Source of the DNA: SAR324 cluster bacterium
Lineage (GTDB): Bacteria > SAR324 > NAC60-12
Direction: 5' to 3'
Length of the DNA: 64,000 nucleotides
Assembly: GCA_015232315.1 (NCBI GenBank)
Contig: JADFZZ010000022.1
Span: 1-64,000, forward strand
How positions within the stretch are numbered: position 1 is the first letter of the stretch; the number at the start of each line of letters is the position of its first letter. Position numbers and translations under genes: made by a program. The notes under the pieces were generated by a model. It did not search any database, had not been told where the DNA came from, and saw nothing but the letters and a program-made list of their open reading frames with translations. Positions 1 through 8,577 of this stretch are shown piece after piece.

Positions 1-104
1 AGGCAGGGAGTGTGGCCTTGGCTTCGGTGACGGCCTTAAAAAAGAATCAGGAATATCCAACCTGGTTTAAGCATCATGTCCTTGAGTTTAAACTGGTTGC
101 GTAA
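1..104 (+). CDS. C-terminal end of an unidentified protein (5' partial)
   Basis: The third reading frame is open from the window edge to a TAA at 102-104. The last 33 residues include TALKKNQEYPTWFKHH and look protein-like, but no family is recognised. The next gene continues in exactly the same frame after the TAA, and only 15 bases separate this stop from its possible GTG start. No ribosome binding site lies in that gap. The two pieces may therefore be one gene interrupted by a nonsense mutation, or simply two adjacent genes. Confidence 0.45.
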   Translation, partial: AGSVALASVTALKKNQEYPTWFKHHVLEFKLVA

Positions 105-119
105 AATACACCTGCACAG

Positions 120-1085
120 GTGGAAATATTTGGAGATATTGACGCAACAGCCTGTCCCGTTTCCTGGTCTTTTGGAAAAGATGGAAAGCCGTTTTTTATG
201 GCAGGTCCCTATGATACAGTTCCCCGATGCAAACAAATCATTAGTGCGTTGGAACGTTATGCGGGTCCCGGAAACTACCATTATATGATGCCCATGCCTG
301 AAAAAGTGTTGTTTTCTGAGCAAGAATCTCTCACCAGAATTAAAGATTCTGCAAATCGTGCCATGGAATTGATCGAAAACGGAGATCTGGACCAGGCACA
401 AAATATTCTCAATATGCTGATGAAAAAATACCCGGAACACCCTGATGTTTTGTTCGCCATGGGCAATCTCTATTACGGGAAGGACATGTTTGATGACGCC
501 CTGCATTATTTTGACGCCGCAATTGAAGTCTCACCCGGATTTCTGGAAGCGATGAATAACAAGGCGGCCACCCATCAAAAGCGGGCGGAAATTCTCCACA
601 TGCTGAAAACATTTCAACTCATCATTGAAACAGGCCCTCCTGATGATCCTGCGGTACAAAATGCCAGGAAAGAACTTGAGAGGAGTGAAGCCTTCATTGA
701 AGAAACAGAGGGTGTTGACCTGAAAACCTACATGGAAGCCTATGAACTATTCGATTCGGGCTATGCTCACATGGAAAAGGGTGAATTTGAACAGGCAATA
801 GAACTGTTTCAGCAATCAATCTCCCTGAATGACAATTCCCCCAAACCATACGGAAATATGGGACTTTGTTATGCAATGCTCGGGAACAAACAGATGGCCC
901 TGGAGGCGCTGGAAAAAGCTCTGTTAATTGATCCATCCTATGAGATTGCCCTGGGAAATCTTAAATTGATAAAATTGATGCAAGAGGGCCAACCCCTACA
1001 AGCCGATACAAACTTTGAATTTAATCCCCGCACAGGCCCGATTTTGAAAAAGAAATCGTTCATGGAAAGGCTGTTTCGAAAATGA
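120..1085 (+). CDS. Tetratricopeptide repeat (TPR) protein
   Basis: A protein of about 321 residues if it starts at GTG 120. Residues 1-60 form an unidentified region containing FGKDGKPFFMAGPYDT. From about residue 75 helical TPR units follow, such as HPDVLFAMGNLYYGKDMFDDALHYFDAAIEVSP, split here as residues 106-138, and a second group near residues 220-280 (YGNMGLCYAMLGNKQMALEA). TPR proteins scaffold protein-protein contacts; the partner is unknown. No signal peptide or membrane segment is seen. The start is doubtful: no Shine-Dalgarno precedes GTG 120, and the upstream open frame ends only 15 bases away in the same frame, so the N terminus may lie outside the window. Confidence 0.75.
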   Translation: MEIFGDIDATACPVSWSFGKDGKPFFMAGPYDTVPRCKQIISALERYAGPGNYHYMMPMPEKVLFSEQESLTRIKDSANRAMELIENGDLDQAQNILNMLMKKYPEHPDVLFAMGNLYYGKDMFDDALHYFDAAIEVSPGFLEAMNNKAATHQKRAEILHMLKTFQLIIETGPPDDPAVQNARKELERSEAFIEETEGVDLKTYMEAYELFDSGYAHMEKGEFEQAIELFQQSISLNDNSPKPYGNMGLCYAMLGNKQMALEALEKALLIDPSYEIALGNLKLIKLMQEGQPLQADTNFEFNPRTGPILKKKSFMERLFRK

Positions 1086-1105
1086 CAGGCATCTGTCCAA
1101 CCAAT

Positions 1106-1546
1106 TCAATGGAATAAAGAACGGCCTGCGTTGGTGACCGATATTTCCAGGGTGAAGACCCGCTGATAAGCAGCTTGAGCCATTACTGTTCGGATCAAGT
1201 TATAAGCAAGCAAATGCACCCAAACTTCTTTTCGTACCATCTCTGGAGTTTTACAGCGGAGTATTCCCATCTGCGTTGTGTTGTTAATGGCTTTCAGATT
1301 CACTTCGACTAACCACGGTTTCTTATAGAGTTCCGCTAACTCCTTTCGATAAACCTCTTTGGGATTCAGCATGGAAGTGACCAGTATTTTTCCTTCTGAC
1401 TTAACCTCTCGCATTGTCAAAAATTCAGGAAATATCAACCGGGTTTCCTGATCCATCCATTCAGGTTTTTGTTTTTTCCAAATTACCAAATGATCTTTCA
1501 CTCCCGGTTTGTTGCCTGAATGAAAGTCACTGTTACGTGAAGCATG
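1106..1546 (-). pseudogene. IS4-family transposase, C-terminal remnant
   Basis: The reading frame runs from about 1546 down to 1106. It shows the C-terminal part of an IS4-group DDE transposase: SDFHSGNKPGVKDHLVIW, then an LTMREV segment, then KELAELYKKPWLVEVNLKAI and LRCKTPEMVRKEVWVHLLAYNLIR. The last stretch corresponds to the conserved region carrying the catalytic glutamate. The usual YRQRW segment is altered to YKKPW. The N-terminal two thirds, with the first catalytic aspartates, are missing: a stop (revcomp TGA at 1547-1549) lies just upstream. No terminal inverted repeats were found. This is a decayed insertion between the TPR gene and the acyl-CoA dehydrogenase. Confidence 0.85.
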
Positions 1547-1658
1547 TCAGGGATACGTCCCAATTATAAGTGAACATGAATCAACCAAGCAATCGCTTGG
1601 TAAAAAAGCTTGCATTGTAATGAATACGCATTATTTTTTGAACCTGATTCATTTTATG

Positions 1659-1685
1659 AATAATAAGACGTTGTTTCTTATTATT
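1659..1685. promoter_or_regulatory. Perfect 10-bp dyad in the leader of the acyl-CoA dehydrogenase gene
   Basis: AATAATAAGA (1659-1668) and its exact reverse complement TCTTATTATT (1676-1685) are separated by seven bases. The dyad lies 48 bases upstream of the ATG at 1734. A TetR-family regulator is encoded just downstream of this gene, so the dyad is a candidate operator. It could equally be a transcript hairpin; its arms are AT-rich. The regulatory role is inference. Confidence 0.35.
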
Positions 1686-1733
1686 GAAAAATCTACTCAT
1701 TGTTTCCCATCCATATCCGCCGGAGTCGACCTT

Positions 1734-3749
1734 ATGAAATCTCAATATTTTACTCAGGAACATGAAATTTTCCGTAACAGTGTCAGGCAGTTTATCCAGA
1801 AGGAAGTGATTCCACACACGGATGCCTGGGAAAAAGCCCGGGAGATTCCACGCAGTGTCTGGAAACGCATGGGAGAACTAGGTTTTCTGGGAATTTCATA
1901 TCCGGAACGTTTTGGCGGCAGTGATGCTGATTTTTTCTTTTCGGTGGTTTTTTTGGAAGAACTCGCGCTTTCTGGAATGGGAGGATTTTCGACGGCGGTT
2001 TCAGTGCATCAATATATGGCAACAGCGCACATCGCGTCTGCCGGCAGTGACGAACTCAAACAAAAATACCTGGTACCGGCCATCAAAGGAGAAAAAATTG
2101 GCGCGCTTGCGGTCACAGAACCCGGAGCCGGATCGGATGTATCAGCCATTCGAACCAAAGCCGTTCGGGATGGCGATGAGTATGTGATCAATGGCTCAAA
2201 AATTTTTATTTCAAATGGCGTTTATGGTGATTTTGTAACCCTTGCCTGTAAAACAAATTCTGAAGCCGGAGCAGGAGGCATCAGTCTGATTGTTGTCGAT
2301 ACAAACGCTCCCGGATTTAAAGCCAGCAAACTTGAAAAAATGGGACTGCACAGTTCCGATACTGCTGAATTATCCTTCGATAATGTTCGTGTACCGGCAT
2401 CTAATCTGATTGGGCAGGAAAACTCAGGATTTTATTACATCATGGAAAGTTTCCAGCTTGAACGTCTGGTCGCGGCAATTATTTCATGCAGTGGCATGGT
2501 TGGCTGTCTCGATATGACCATGAGATATCTGAATGAACGCGAGGCCTTCAACCGGCCACTGGCAAAATTCCAGGTGATCCGGCATACAATGGCTGACCTG
2601 GCGTCACAGGTGGAAGCCGCGCGCCAACTGACCTATCACACCTGCTGGCTCCATGCGGAAGGCTCTGTCGCGACCCGAGAATGTTCCATGGCCAAACTGT
2701 ATGCCACAGAACTCGCCAAAAAAGTCGCGGATGAATGTCTCCAGTTTTTTGGCGGCTATGGCTACATGGACGAATATCCGATTTCACGCATGTACCGTGA
2801 TACTCGTGTTGGTACCATCGCAGGCGGCGCGTCAGCAATCATGCGGGAAATCATCGCGAAAATGATGTTTGACCAGATTCAATATCAGTCTGCGTATCAA
2901 TCGGATCAAGCAACTCCCGCTAAAGAATCAGCACCCCGGAAAGCCGAAGCTTCACAAAAGACTGAAGCTCCCGTCACACCTGCCAAACCAGCATCTTCTG
3001 CCGTTCCGGATACGACCACAGCGCTGTTTGATATTTTACCAAAACGGTTTCAACCTGAAAAAGCAAAGACCGCAACCATGACTGTTCATTTCAAAATCAG
3101 TGGTGAAAAAGGCGGTGAGCACACCGTCATTGTGGCTCAGGGCAAGTGTTCTGTCCAGCATGGATTACAGGGAGAATCCAAATGTCTGGTAGAAACGGAT
3201 GCGCAAACCTATCTCGATGTGGAACTTGGGAAAATGGAAGCGGCAATGGCATTCATGACCGGAAAAATCAAAGTAAATAATCTTCAGGCCATGATGCAGT
3301 TTGTCACCTGGTTTTCACCAGTCACACCTGATATGTTCAGCACACAAAGCACCACTCCGGTTCAGGCGACCAGCACCGCATCAGTTTCTGCAACCGCAAC
3401 TCCTGCGCCTGTGGCGACAGGAACCGGAGCCTTGGACGAACTGTTTCAGGGACTTCCCTCCCGTTTGAAAACTGAAAAATCATCGGGAGTGAACATGATT
3501 GTTCATTTCAATCTGAGCGGCGCATTGTCCGGGAAATACACGGTCGCGGTTAAGAATGGGGAATGTCATACACAGCAGGGACATGACGGCGAGCCAACGT
3601 GTGTGGTTGATGTCGAAGGGCAGACGTATCTGGATATCGAGAACGGCAAACTGGAACCTCAAATGGCCTTCATGAGTGGAAAGCTCAAGGTCAGTAACAT
3701 TGGTGCCATGATGCAGTTTGCGTCACTATTCCGCAAAATCCAGGGATAA
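1734..3749 (+). CDS. Acyl-CoA dehydrogenase fused to two SCP2 sterol-carrier domains
   Basis: A 671-residue fusion. Residues 1-385 are an FAD-dependent acyl-CoA dehydrogenase, introducing the 2,3-double bond in beta-oxidation and passing electrons to an electron-transfer flavoprotein. Flavin-contact motifs LAVTEPGAGSD (125-135) and FFGGYGYMDEYPISRMYRDTR (starting at 338) are present. The position that is the catalytic Glu in medium-chain enzymes is Gly364 (TIAGGASAIM). Glu243 in QLERL fits the alternative catalytic position used by long-chain and isovaleryl-CoA dehydrogenases. A Pro/Ala-rich linker (about 390-425) leads to SCP2 domains at about 428-528 and 565-668, each ending in a (M)xGK(L/I)KV motif. 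Start ATG 1734 is preceded by GGAG at 1722-1725; an upstream in-frame ATG at 1620 lacks one and adds unrelated sequence. Confidence 0.92.
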   Translation: MKSQYFTQEHEIFRNSVRQFIQKEVIPHTDAWEKAREIPRSVWKRMGELGFLGISYPERFGGSDADFFFSVVFLEELALSGMGGFSTAVSVHQYMATAHIASAGSDELKQKYLVPAIKGEKIGALAVTEPGAGSDVSAIRTKAVRDGDEYVINGSKIFISNGVYGDFVTLACKTNSEAGAGGISLIVVDTNAPGFKASKLEKMGLHSSDTAELSFDNVRVPASNLIGQENSGFYYIMESFQLERLVAAIISCSGMVGCLDMTMRYLNEREAFNRPLAKFQVIRHTMADLASQVEAARQLTYHTCWLHAEGSVATRECSMAKLYATELAKKVADECLQFFGGYGYMDEYPISRMYRDTRVGTIAGGASAIMREIIAKMMFDQIQYQSAYQSDQATPAKESAPRKAEASQKTEAPVTPAKPASSAVPDTTTALFDILPKRFQPEKAKTATMTVHFKISGEKGGEHTVIVAQGKCSVQHGLQGESKCLVETDAQTYLDVELGKMEAAMAFMTGKIKVNNLQAMMQFVTWFSPVTPDMFSTQSTTPVQATSTASVSATATPAPVATGTGALDELFQGLPSRLKTEKSSGVNMIVHFNLSGALSGKYTVAVKNGECHTQQGHDGEPTCVVDVEGQTYLDIENGKLEPQMAFMSGKLKVSNIGAMMQFASLFRKIQG

Positions 3750-3759
3750 TTTTTCCTGT

Positions 3760-3784
3760 AGCCAGCAAAAAAGATCTGCCGGCT
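3760..3784 (+). terminator. Imperfect hairpin after the acyl-CoA dehydrogenase gene
   Basis: AGCCAGCA (3760-3767) pairs with TGCCGGCT (3777-3784) with one mismatch and a nine-base loop. It lies ten bases after the stop codon. No run of T follows, so termination activity is uncertain. Confidence 0.3.
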
Positions 3785-3817
3785 GATACTCATCCAACAT
3801 AATTATTCCGGATTTGC

Positions 3818-4489
3818 ATGGGAACGTCTGAACGCAAGGCAAGAGACTTTGAACGCAGAGAAATAAAAATTTTAAAAACAGCTTCTGATTTGTTTCAGAA
3901 AAAAGGGGTGGATTCCGTGAAAATGGAAGAAATCGCTGAAAAAATGGAAGTCTCTGTGGGCACCCTGTATCAGCACTTTAAAAGTAAAAATGAAATCTAT
4001 GCCCGGTTGTTCATAGAAAAAGATCTGGAAAGGCTCAATCATATCAGTCAGATTTCACCAGACCTACCTGTGCTTGAGCAATTGAGGCAACTTTATGAAC
4101 GTTACATCCAATTCTATTTTGAAAATCCTGTGGCCTATAAAATTTTGCGGTCTTGCGAAAAACGAGGGGGACTCGATCAGTTGAAACCGGAGACTCTTGA
4201 AAAATTCAAGGCACAGAGAGACGCATCACTAGGCATTCTGGAAAATCTTTTGCAACGGGGGATTGAAGAGGGGGTTTTAATCAATGTTCCAGTCTCATAT
4301 CTAAGTTGTGCGGGACTGGCTTTAGCTCATGGAGCCATTGAAATGATGACAGCCCAATATTTTGAGGGAAAAATCAGTGACTGGACGAATTTTTTTTCGT
4401 TTCTGGGAGATGTGCTCATCCGGAGCCATACGCATCCAGAGATCCATCCAACACCACCGAATGATTCCAGCAAAATGATTATCTCTTAA
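3818..4489 (+). CDS. TetR/AcrR-family transcriptional regulator
   Basis: A 223-residue TetR-type repressor. Residues 14-60 form the helix-turn-helix DNA-binding domain, with the family signature MEEIAEKMEVSVGTLYQHFKSK and the preceding FQKKGVDSVKM. The C-terminal helices form the ligand-binding and dimer domain, which is variable in this family and does not reveal the ligand. The gene sits between the SCP2-fused acyl-CoA dehydrogenase and the epimerase/racemase pair on the same strand, so it probably controls this lipid cluster, perhaps with an acyl-CoA as inducer (inference). The perfect dyad at 1659-1685 is a possible binding site. Confidence 0.9.
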   Translation: MGTSERKARDFERREIKILKTASDLFQKKGVDSVKMEEIAEKMEVSVGTLYQHFKSKNEIYARLFIEKDLERLNHISQISPDLPVLEQLRQLYERYIQFYFENPVAYKILRSCEKRGGLDQLKPETLEKFKAQRDASLGILENLLQRGIEEGVLINVPVSYLSCAGLALAHGAIEMMTAQYFEGKISDWTNFFSFLGDVLIRSHTHPEIHPTPPNDSSKMIIS

Positions 4490-4525
4490 ACCACTGTTAA
4501 TTTTATAATGAAAAAAGGAGTTTCT

Positions 4526-5518
4526 ATGAAGAAAGCATTAGTGACTGGAGCCGGAGGGTTTATTGGATCACATGTTGCCAAAGTTCTGCTGGATCAGGGT
4601 GTCGAGGTTCGGGCCGTGTTGCGTCCGGGAGAATCCCCCCGTAATCTCGAAGGCTTGCCGCTGGAAATCATGATGGGTGATATTCTGGATAAAACATTTT
4701 TAAGACGCTGTATTAAAGATATTGATACCGTATTCCATCTGGCCGGAATTTACTCGATCTGGATGCCTGATTGGAAACCGCTGTATGAAGTCAACCTTCA
4801 GGGAACCCGGAACATCATGTGGGCCAGCCTGGAAAACAACGTCAAGAAAGTGGTGTTCACCAGTTCCATTTCCGCTCTTGGAATCGAACCCGGAACCAAT
4901 GTGGCTAATGAAGAGACGGAGTTCAATCAATATGATGCCAATCCGTATGTGCTTTCCAAATATTTAAGCCAGCAGGAAGTGATTGGATTTTCTGAGCATG
5001 GACTGAATGTCGTGGTGGTGAATCCCGCTTTTCCCTTTGGTCCGGGTGACAGAAGTCCAACGCCAACCGGACAGTTGATTCTCAATCTGTTGAAAGGAGT
5101 TCATCTGAATATCAAAGGCGGGTTCAATGCGGTTGATGTTCGGGATGTGGCCATTGGGCATATTCTGGCCGCTGAACATGGAAAACGCGGTGAAAAATAC
5201 ATTTTGGGTAATCGCGATCTTACCATTTCTGAATTTGCCGAAATTGTCGCGGAAGTTTCTCCAAAAAAATTGCGTACCATCACAGTGCCTCTTCCCAAAC
5301 TCGCTATGGAGGGCGCAGCCCACATCCTGAAAATGGTGGCGGATCATTATACCCATAAAACCCCTCTCTCTACTCCGGCTGAAGTGCGCTATATTTCACA
5401 GTATATTTATGTTGATAACAACAAAGCCCAGCGTGAACTGGGCTTTGCACCCAGAGATGTTGGAATTTCGATCAGAGATTCCATCGAATGGTTTTATTCC
5501 AATGGATATGTGGATTGA
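4526..5518 (+). CDS. NAD-dependent epimerase/dehydratase (HpnA / dihydroflavonol-reductase-like)
   Basis: A 330-residue extended short-chain dehydrogenase. The N-terminal dinucleotide motif is VTGAGGFIGSHV. The active-site region is VVFTSSISALG, followed by the YxxxK equivalent in NPYVLSKYLSQQ. The segment FHLAGIYSIWMPDWKPLYEVN resembles HpnA, the hopanoid-associated epimerase, and 3-beta-hydroxysteroid/dihydroflavonol reductases. The substrate could be a sterol, hopanoid or branched lipid, in keeping with the neighbouring SCP2-fused enzymes; this is inference. ATG 4526 is chosen because AGGAG (4516-4520) sits five bases before it. An ATG 18 bases upstream lacks such a site. Confidence 0.85.
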   Translation: MKKALVTGAGGFIGSHVAKVLLDQGVEVRAVLRPGESPRNLEGLPLEIMMGDILDKTFLRRCIKDIDTVFHLAGIYSIWMPDWKPLYEVNLQGTRNIMWASLENNVKKVVFTSSISALGIEPGTNVANEETEFNQYDANPYVLSKYLSQQEVIGFSEHGLNVVVVNPAFPFGPGDRSPTPTGQLILNLLKGVHLNIKGGFNAVDVRDVAIGHILAAEHGKRGEKYILGNRDLTISEFAEIVAEVSPKKLRTITVPLPKLAMEGAAHILKMVADHYTHKTPLSTPAEVRYISQYIYVDNNKAQRELGFAPRDVGISIRDSIEWFYSNGYVD

Positions 5519-5565
5519 GCAATCCCTGTATCTGTCATGCTTGATTTCTTTTTCAGGAGTTCATT

Positions 5566-7983
5566 ATGTCTCATGCACCTCTTCACGGCGTTAAAGTTCT
5601 GGATTTTTCAACGTTGTTGCCTGGTCCCTACGCAACCATGATTCTGGGCGATCTTGGCGCAGACGTCTTACGGGTTGATGCCCCCAATCGTCCGGATTTG
5701 ATACGCCTGAGCAATCCTGTGGTTTACGACACCTTGAATCGAAATAAAAAATCTGTTTGTCTCGATTTAAAAACCGCTGAGGCTGTCGCCATTATCAAAA
5801 AACTGGTGCATGAGTATGACGTAGTGCTTGAACAGTTTCGTCCGGGTGTCATGAAATCTCTGGGGCTGGATTATGAAACCCTGCGTCAGGAAAATCCCGG
5901 ATTGATTTATTGCTCCTTGACTGGTTATGGGCAAACAGGGCCGATGGCGCAACGTGCCGGACATGATATCAATTATCTGGCGTTGAGCGGTCTGAATTCC
6001 TTTTCAGGGACCCATGAACAAGGCCCCTCCATGTTGGGAACCCAGATTGCGGATTTATGTGGCGGCGCTCTTTTTTCAGTGACAGGTATTCTGACGGCGG
6101 TGATTCATCGGCAAAAAACAGGGGAAGGTCAGCACATCGATGTTTCCATGCTCGATGGCTCGATGGCATTAGGAATTCTGGGAATGTCAGAATGGCTGGG
6201 ACAACAGAAAAACTCAGCGTATGAATCAGGGCTGCTCAACGGCGGCACGTTCTACAACCATTACAAAACCAAAGATGGACGTTATTTGTCTGTTGGCTCG
6301 CTGGAACCCAAATTTTTTGAACAACTGGCCAAGGGGCTGGAATTGCCGGAACTTCTTAAAACCACAGACCCCAATCAAATGATTGAACTCATAGAACAGA
6401 AAATTGCCTCCAGAACCCTGAAAGAATGGGAAGGGGTGTTTAAAAATCTGGATGCCTGTGTGGAACCTGTCCTGACCTTGGCTGAAGTTGAACAAACAGA
6501 GCAGTTTAAAGCACGGGAAATGGCGATTGAACTGTCTTCAGACGCAGGAAAAAAAGTTCGGCAACTTGCCCATCCCCTCAAATTTTCTCAAACCGCTCCA
6601 GTGTATCATCACATTGGTCCCAAACCCGGGGCCAACAATCAGGAAATTCTGGAACAACTCGGAATTTCACCGGAAGAATCTCAGCAACTGAAAGAAAAAG
6701 GTGTTTTGGGACAGGAAACAGAAACAGCATCACTGCCCCATTTTAAAACCAAAAACATTCAACCGAAAACCACCAAGCCAACGGTGGTCGCCGCCGAAAG
6801 CCCTGCCACAAAACCCGTTTCGCCTGAAAGCATTGAGAACTTGTTTGCGATTTTGCCTAAACGTGCGGTTGCCGCAAAGCTACAGGGTGTTTCCATGGTG
6901 GTGCACTTTGATATTTCCGGTGACACCGGCGGCAAATATACGGTAAAAGTTCAGGATGGACGTTGTGAAGTCGAAGCAGGACATCAGGGAACAGCTACGT
7001 GTGTTGTCGAAGTTCAAGATAAAGTTTATCTGGATGTAGAACTCGGACGGATGAATCCACAAATGGCGTTCATGAGTGGCAAACTGAAAGTGAGCAACAT
7101 CGGCGCAATGATGCAGTTTGTCAGTTTTTTCAGCAAAGTTACACCGGAACTTCTGAAGTCCGCACCTGTCGTAACTGTCGCACCTTCACCTGTCGTGTCG
7201 GAAGCTCCCGTTGAAAGCGTTTCCAATCTGTTCAAAATTTTACCAACACGGTTTCTGGCTGATCGCGCAAAAAATGGCACGATGCTGGTTCACTTCAAAA
7301 TTTCAGGAAAAGAGAGTGGGGAATATTCAGTTCGCCTGGAAAATGGGAAATGTGAGGTAGAAAAGGGTTTGGTTGGAAAACCAACCTGTGTGGTTGATGT
7401 GAATGATCAGGCCTATCTGGATGTTGAACTGGGGCGCATGGAACCACAGGTGGCGTTCATGTCAGGAAAACTCAAGGTGGATAATATTGGTGCGATGATG
7501 CAATTTGTCACCTTTTTTGAACGGATCACTCCGGATGTTTTGAAACAACGACTTGGCGGAATCAATGAGCTGAAGTCCCCCGCAGTGGTAACAAAAGCGG
7601 AACCGACTCCGGAAAAAACAGTTCAGCCAGTTCCGGTAAAAGAAACGTTGAAAGTCGAAGAAAACGTTCAGGATATATTCAAAACATTGCCTAAACGTTT
7701 TCGTTCGGAAAAGGCCGATGGCGTTCAACTGACTCTCGGATATAAAATATCAGGAGAGAATGGCGGTGATTATTCGGTATTGATCAACAGTCAATCCTGT
7801 ACCGTGGAAAATAGCCTCAAAGACAAATATGATTGTCTGATTGAAACGTCGGATGAGGTGTTTGTTGATCTTGAATTTGGCAGGATACAAGCTGATGCGG
7901 CGTTCACCAAAGGATTGTTGAACATCAGCAACATTGCGGTCAATATGCGGTATAATAAATTATTCAGTAAAATTGAGGCATGA
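5566..7983 (+). CDS. Alpha-methylacyl-CoA racemase (class III CoA-transferase fold) fused to three SCP2 domains
   Basis: An 805-residue fusion. Residues 1-375 are a CaiB/BaiF-fold enzyme. His133 in AGHDINYLALSG, Asp197 in SMLDGS and Glu247 in GSLEPKF match the catalytic His, Asp and Glu of bacterial alpha-methylacyl-CoA racemase (MCR), which interconverts 2R- and 2S-methylacyl-CoA so that branched and sterol side chains can be beta-oxidised. A linker (380-420) is followed by SCP2 lipid-carrier domains at about 421-525, 545-660 and 690-805. The first two keep the MSGKLKVxNIGAMMQFV end; the third is diverged (TKGLLNISNIAVNM). AGGAG lies about eight bases before the ATG. Last gene of the lipid cluster. 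Confidence 0.92.
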   Translation: MSHAPLHGVKVLDFSTLLPGPYATMILGDLGADVLRVDAPNRPDLIRLSNPVVYDTLNRNKKSVCLDLKTAEAVAIIKKLVHEYDVVLEQFRPGVMKSLGLDYETLRQENPGLIYCSLTGYGQTGPMAQRAGHDINYLALSGLNSFSGTHEQGPSMLGTQIADLCGGALFSVTGILTAVIHRQKTGEGQHIDVSMLDGSMALGILGMSEWLGQQKNSAYESGLLNGGTFYNHYKTKDGRYLSVGSLEPKFFEQLAKGLELPELLKTTDPNQMIELIEQKIASRTLKEWEGVFKNLDACVEPVLTLAEVEQTEQFKAREMAIELSSDAGKKVRQLAHPLKFSQTAPVYHHIGPKPGANNQEILEQLGISPEESQQLKEKGVLGQETETASLPHFKTKNIQPKTTKPTVVAAESPATKPVSPESIENLFAILPKRAVAAKLQGVSMVVHFDISGDTGGKYTVKVQDGRCEVEAGHQGTATCVVEVQDKVYLDVELGRMNPQMAFMSGKLKVSNIGAMMQFVSFFSKVTPELLKSAPVVTVAPSPVVSEAPVESVSNLFKILPTRFLADRAKNGTMLVHFKISGKESGEYSVRLENGKCEVEKGLVGKPTCVVDVNDQAYLDVELGRMEPQVAFMSGKLKVDNIGAMMQFVTFFERITPDVLKQRLGGINELKSPAVVTKAEPTPEKTVQPVPVKETLKVEENVQDIFKTLPKRFRSEKADGVQLTLGYKISGENGGDYSVLINSQSCTVENSLKDKYDCLIETSDEVFVDLEFGRIQADAAFTKGLLNISNIAVNMRYNKLFSKIEA

Positions 7984-7987
7984 TTGC

Positions 7988-8017
7988 CATGAGAGAGCAG
8001 GTATCTGCTCTCTCATG
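7988..8017. terminator. Strong hairpin between convergent genes
   Basis: A perfect 13-bp stem (7988-8000 with 8005-8017, core GAGAGAGCAG/CTGCTCTCTC) closes a GTAT loop. It sits four bases after the racemase stop and 16 bases from the end of the opposing gene. Only three T residues follow on the + strand. It probably ends the lipid transcript and perhaps also the opposing one. Confidence 0.65.
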
Positions 8018-8033
8018 TTTCAAGGGGAATTTG

Positions 8034-8432
8034 CTAGACCAGGGGCATTTGAAGCATGTCCAGGTACTGTTCATCGTCCAGGCGAAATACTCCTTCAACA
8101 TCGCCCGGAATATTGACTCGAACCTTTTCAGGATCAAGACCGATGACCAGATAATTTTCTTCATCACATTGCAGAAAATAAAAAATAATCAGATTTTCCT
8201 GCATTTCCTCATAATAAAAACCTACTTTTAAAACCCCCGCATCAATCAGTTCTGACAACGTTTCCCGATATTCGTCATCTTTGTGACCGGGGATTTGACT
8301 GAAAGTTTCCCGATAAGGGAAGGTGTCTATGGCATATTCAAGAATCGCATCCTCCAAGCCATTCTCAACAGACACAGACTCAAAATTTTCCACCATGACA
8401 TTGTCATTAATCAAATCCGTATCAAACTTCAT
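8034..8432 (-). CDS. Hypothetical acidic protein
   Basis: A 132-residue acidic, cytosolic-looking protein with no recognised domain, signal peptide or membrane segment. Mixed alpha/beta composition, with a hydrophobic core near ENLIIFYFLQCDEENYLVIG. The ATG at 8432 is preferred because GGAG precedes it by six bases; an in-frame ATG at 8444 would add four residues. It ends convergently with the racemase, and the shared hairpin lies between them. Function unknown. Confidence 0.65.
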   Translation of the reverse strand: MKFDTDLINDNVMVENFESVSVENGLEDAILEYAIDTFPYRETFSQIPGHKDDEYRETLSELIDAGVLKVGFYYEEMQENLIIFYFLQCDEENYLVIGLDPEKVRVNIPGDVEGVFRLDDEQYLDMLQMPLV

Positions 8433-8577
8433 GTAGTTCTCCATGAATAGTTAGTATGATGTTCCCCATCCACAAGATTAAAGGCAGTCCGGAAAATTGC
8501 AACCCTTTTCTTTGAACTCAAGCATAAGACTTTTACTCTAACGGGAGTTATTCTGTTTTCATACAGAAGGATGGGAG

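Noticed and set aside
102-104. The in-frame stop before the TPR gene as another selenocysteine codon
   Set aside because: The codon is TAA, not TGA, so selenocysteine is excluded.
1620-1733. An earlier start for the acyl-CoA dehydrogenase
   Set aside because: The extra 38 residues are unlike the family and include the dyad; the ATG at 1734 has the ribosome site.
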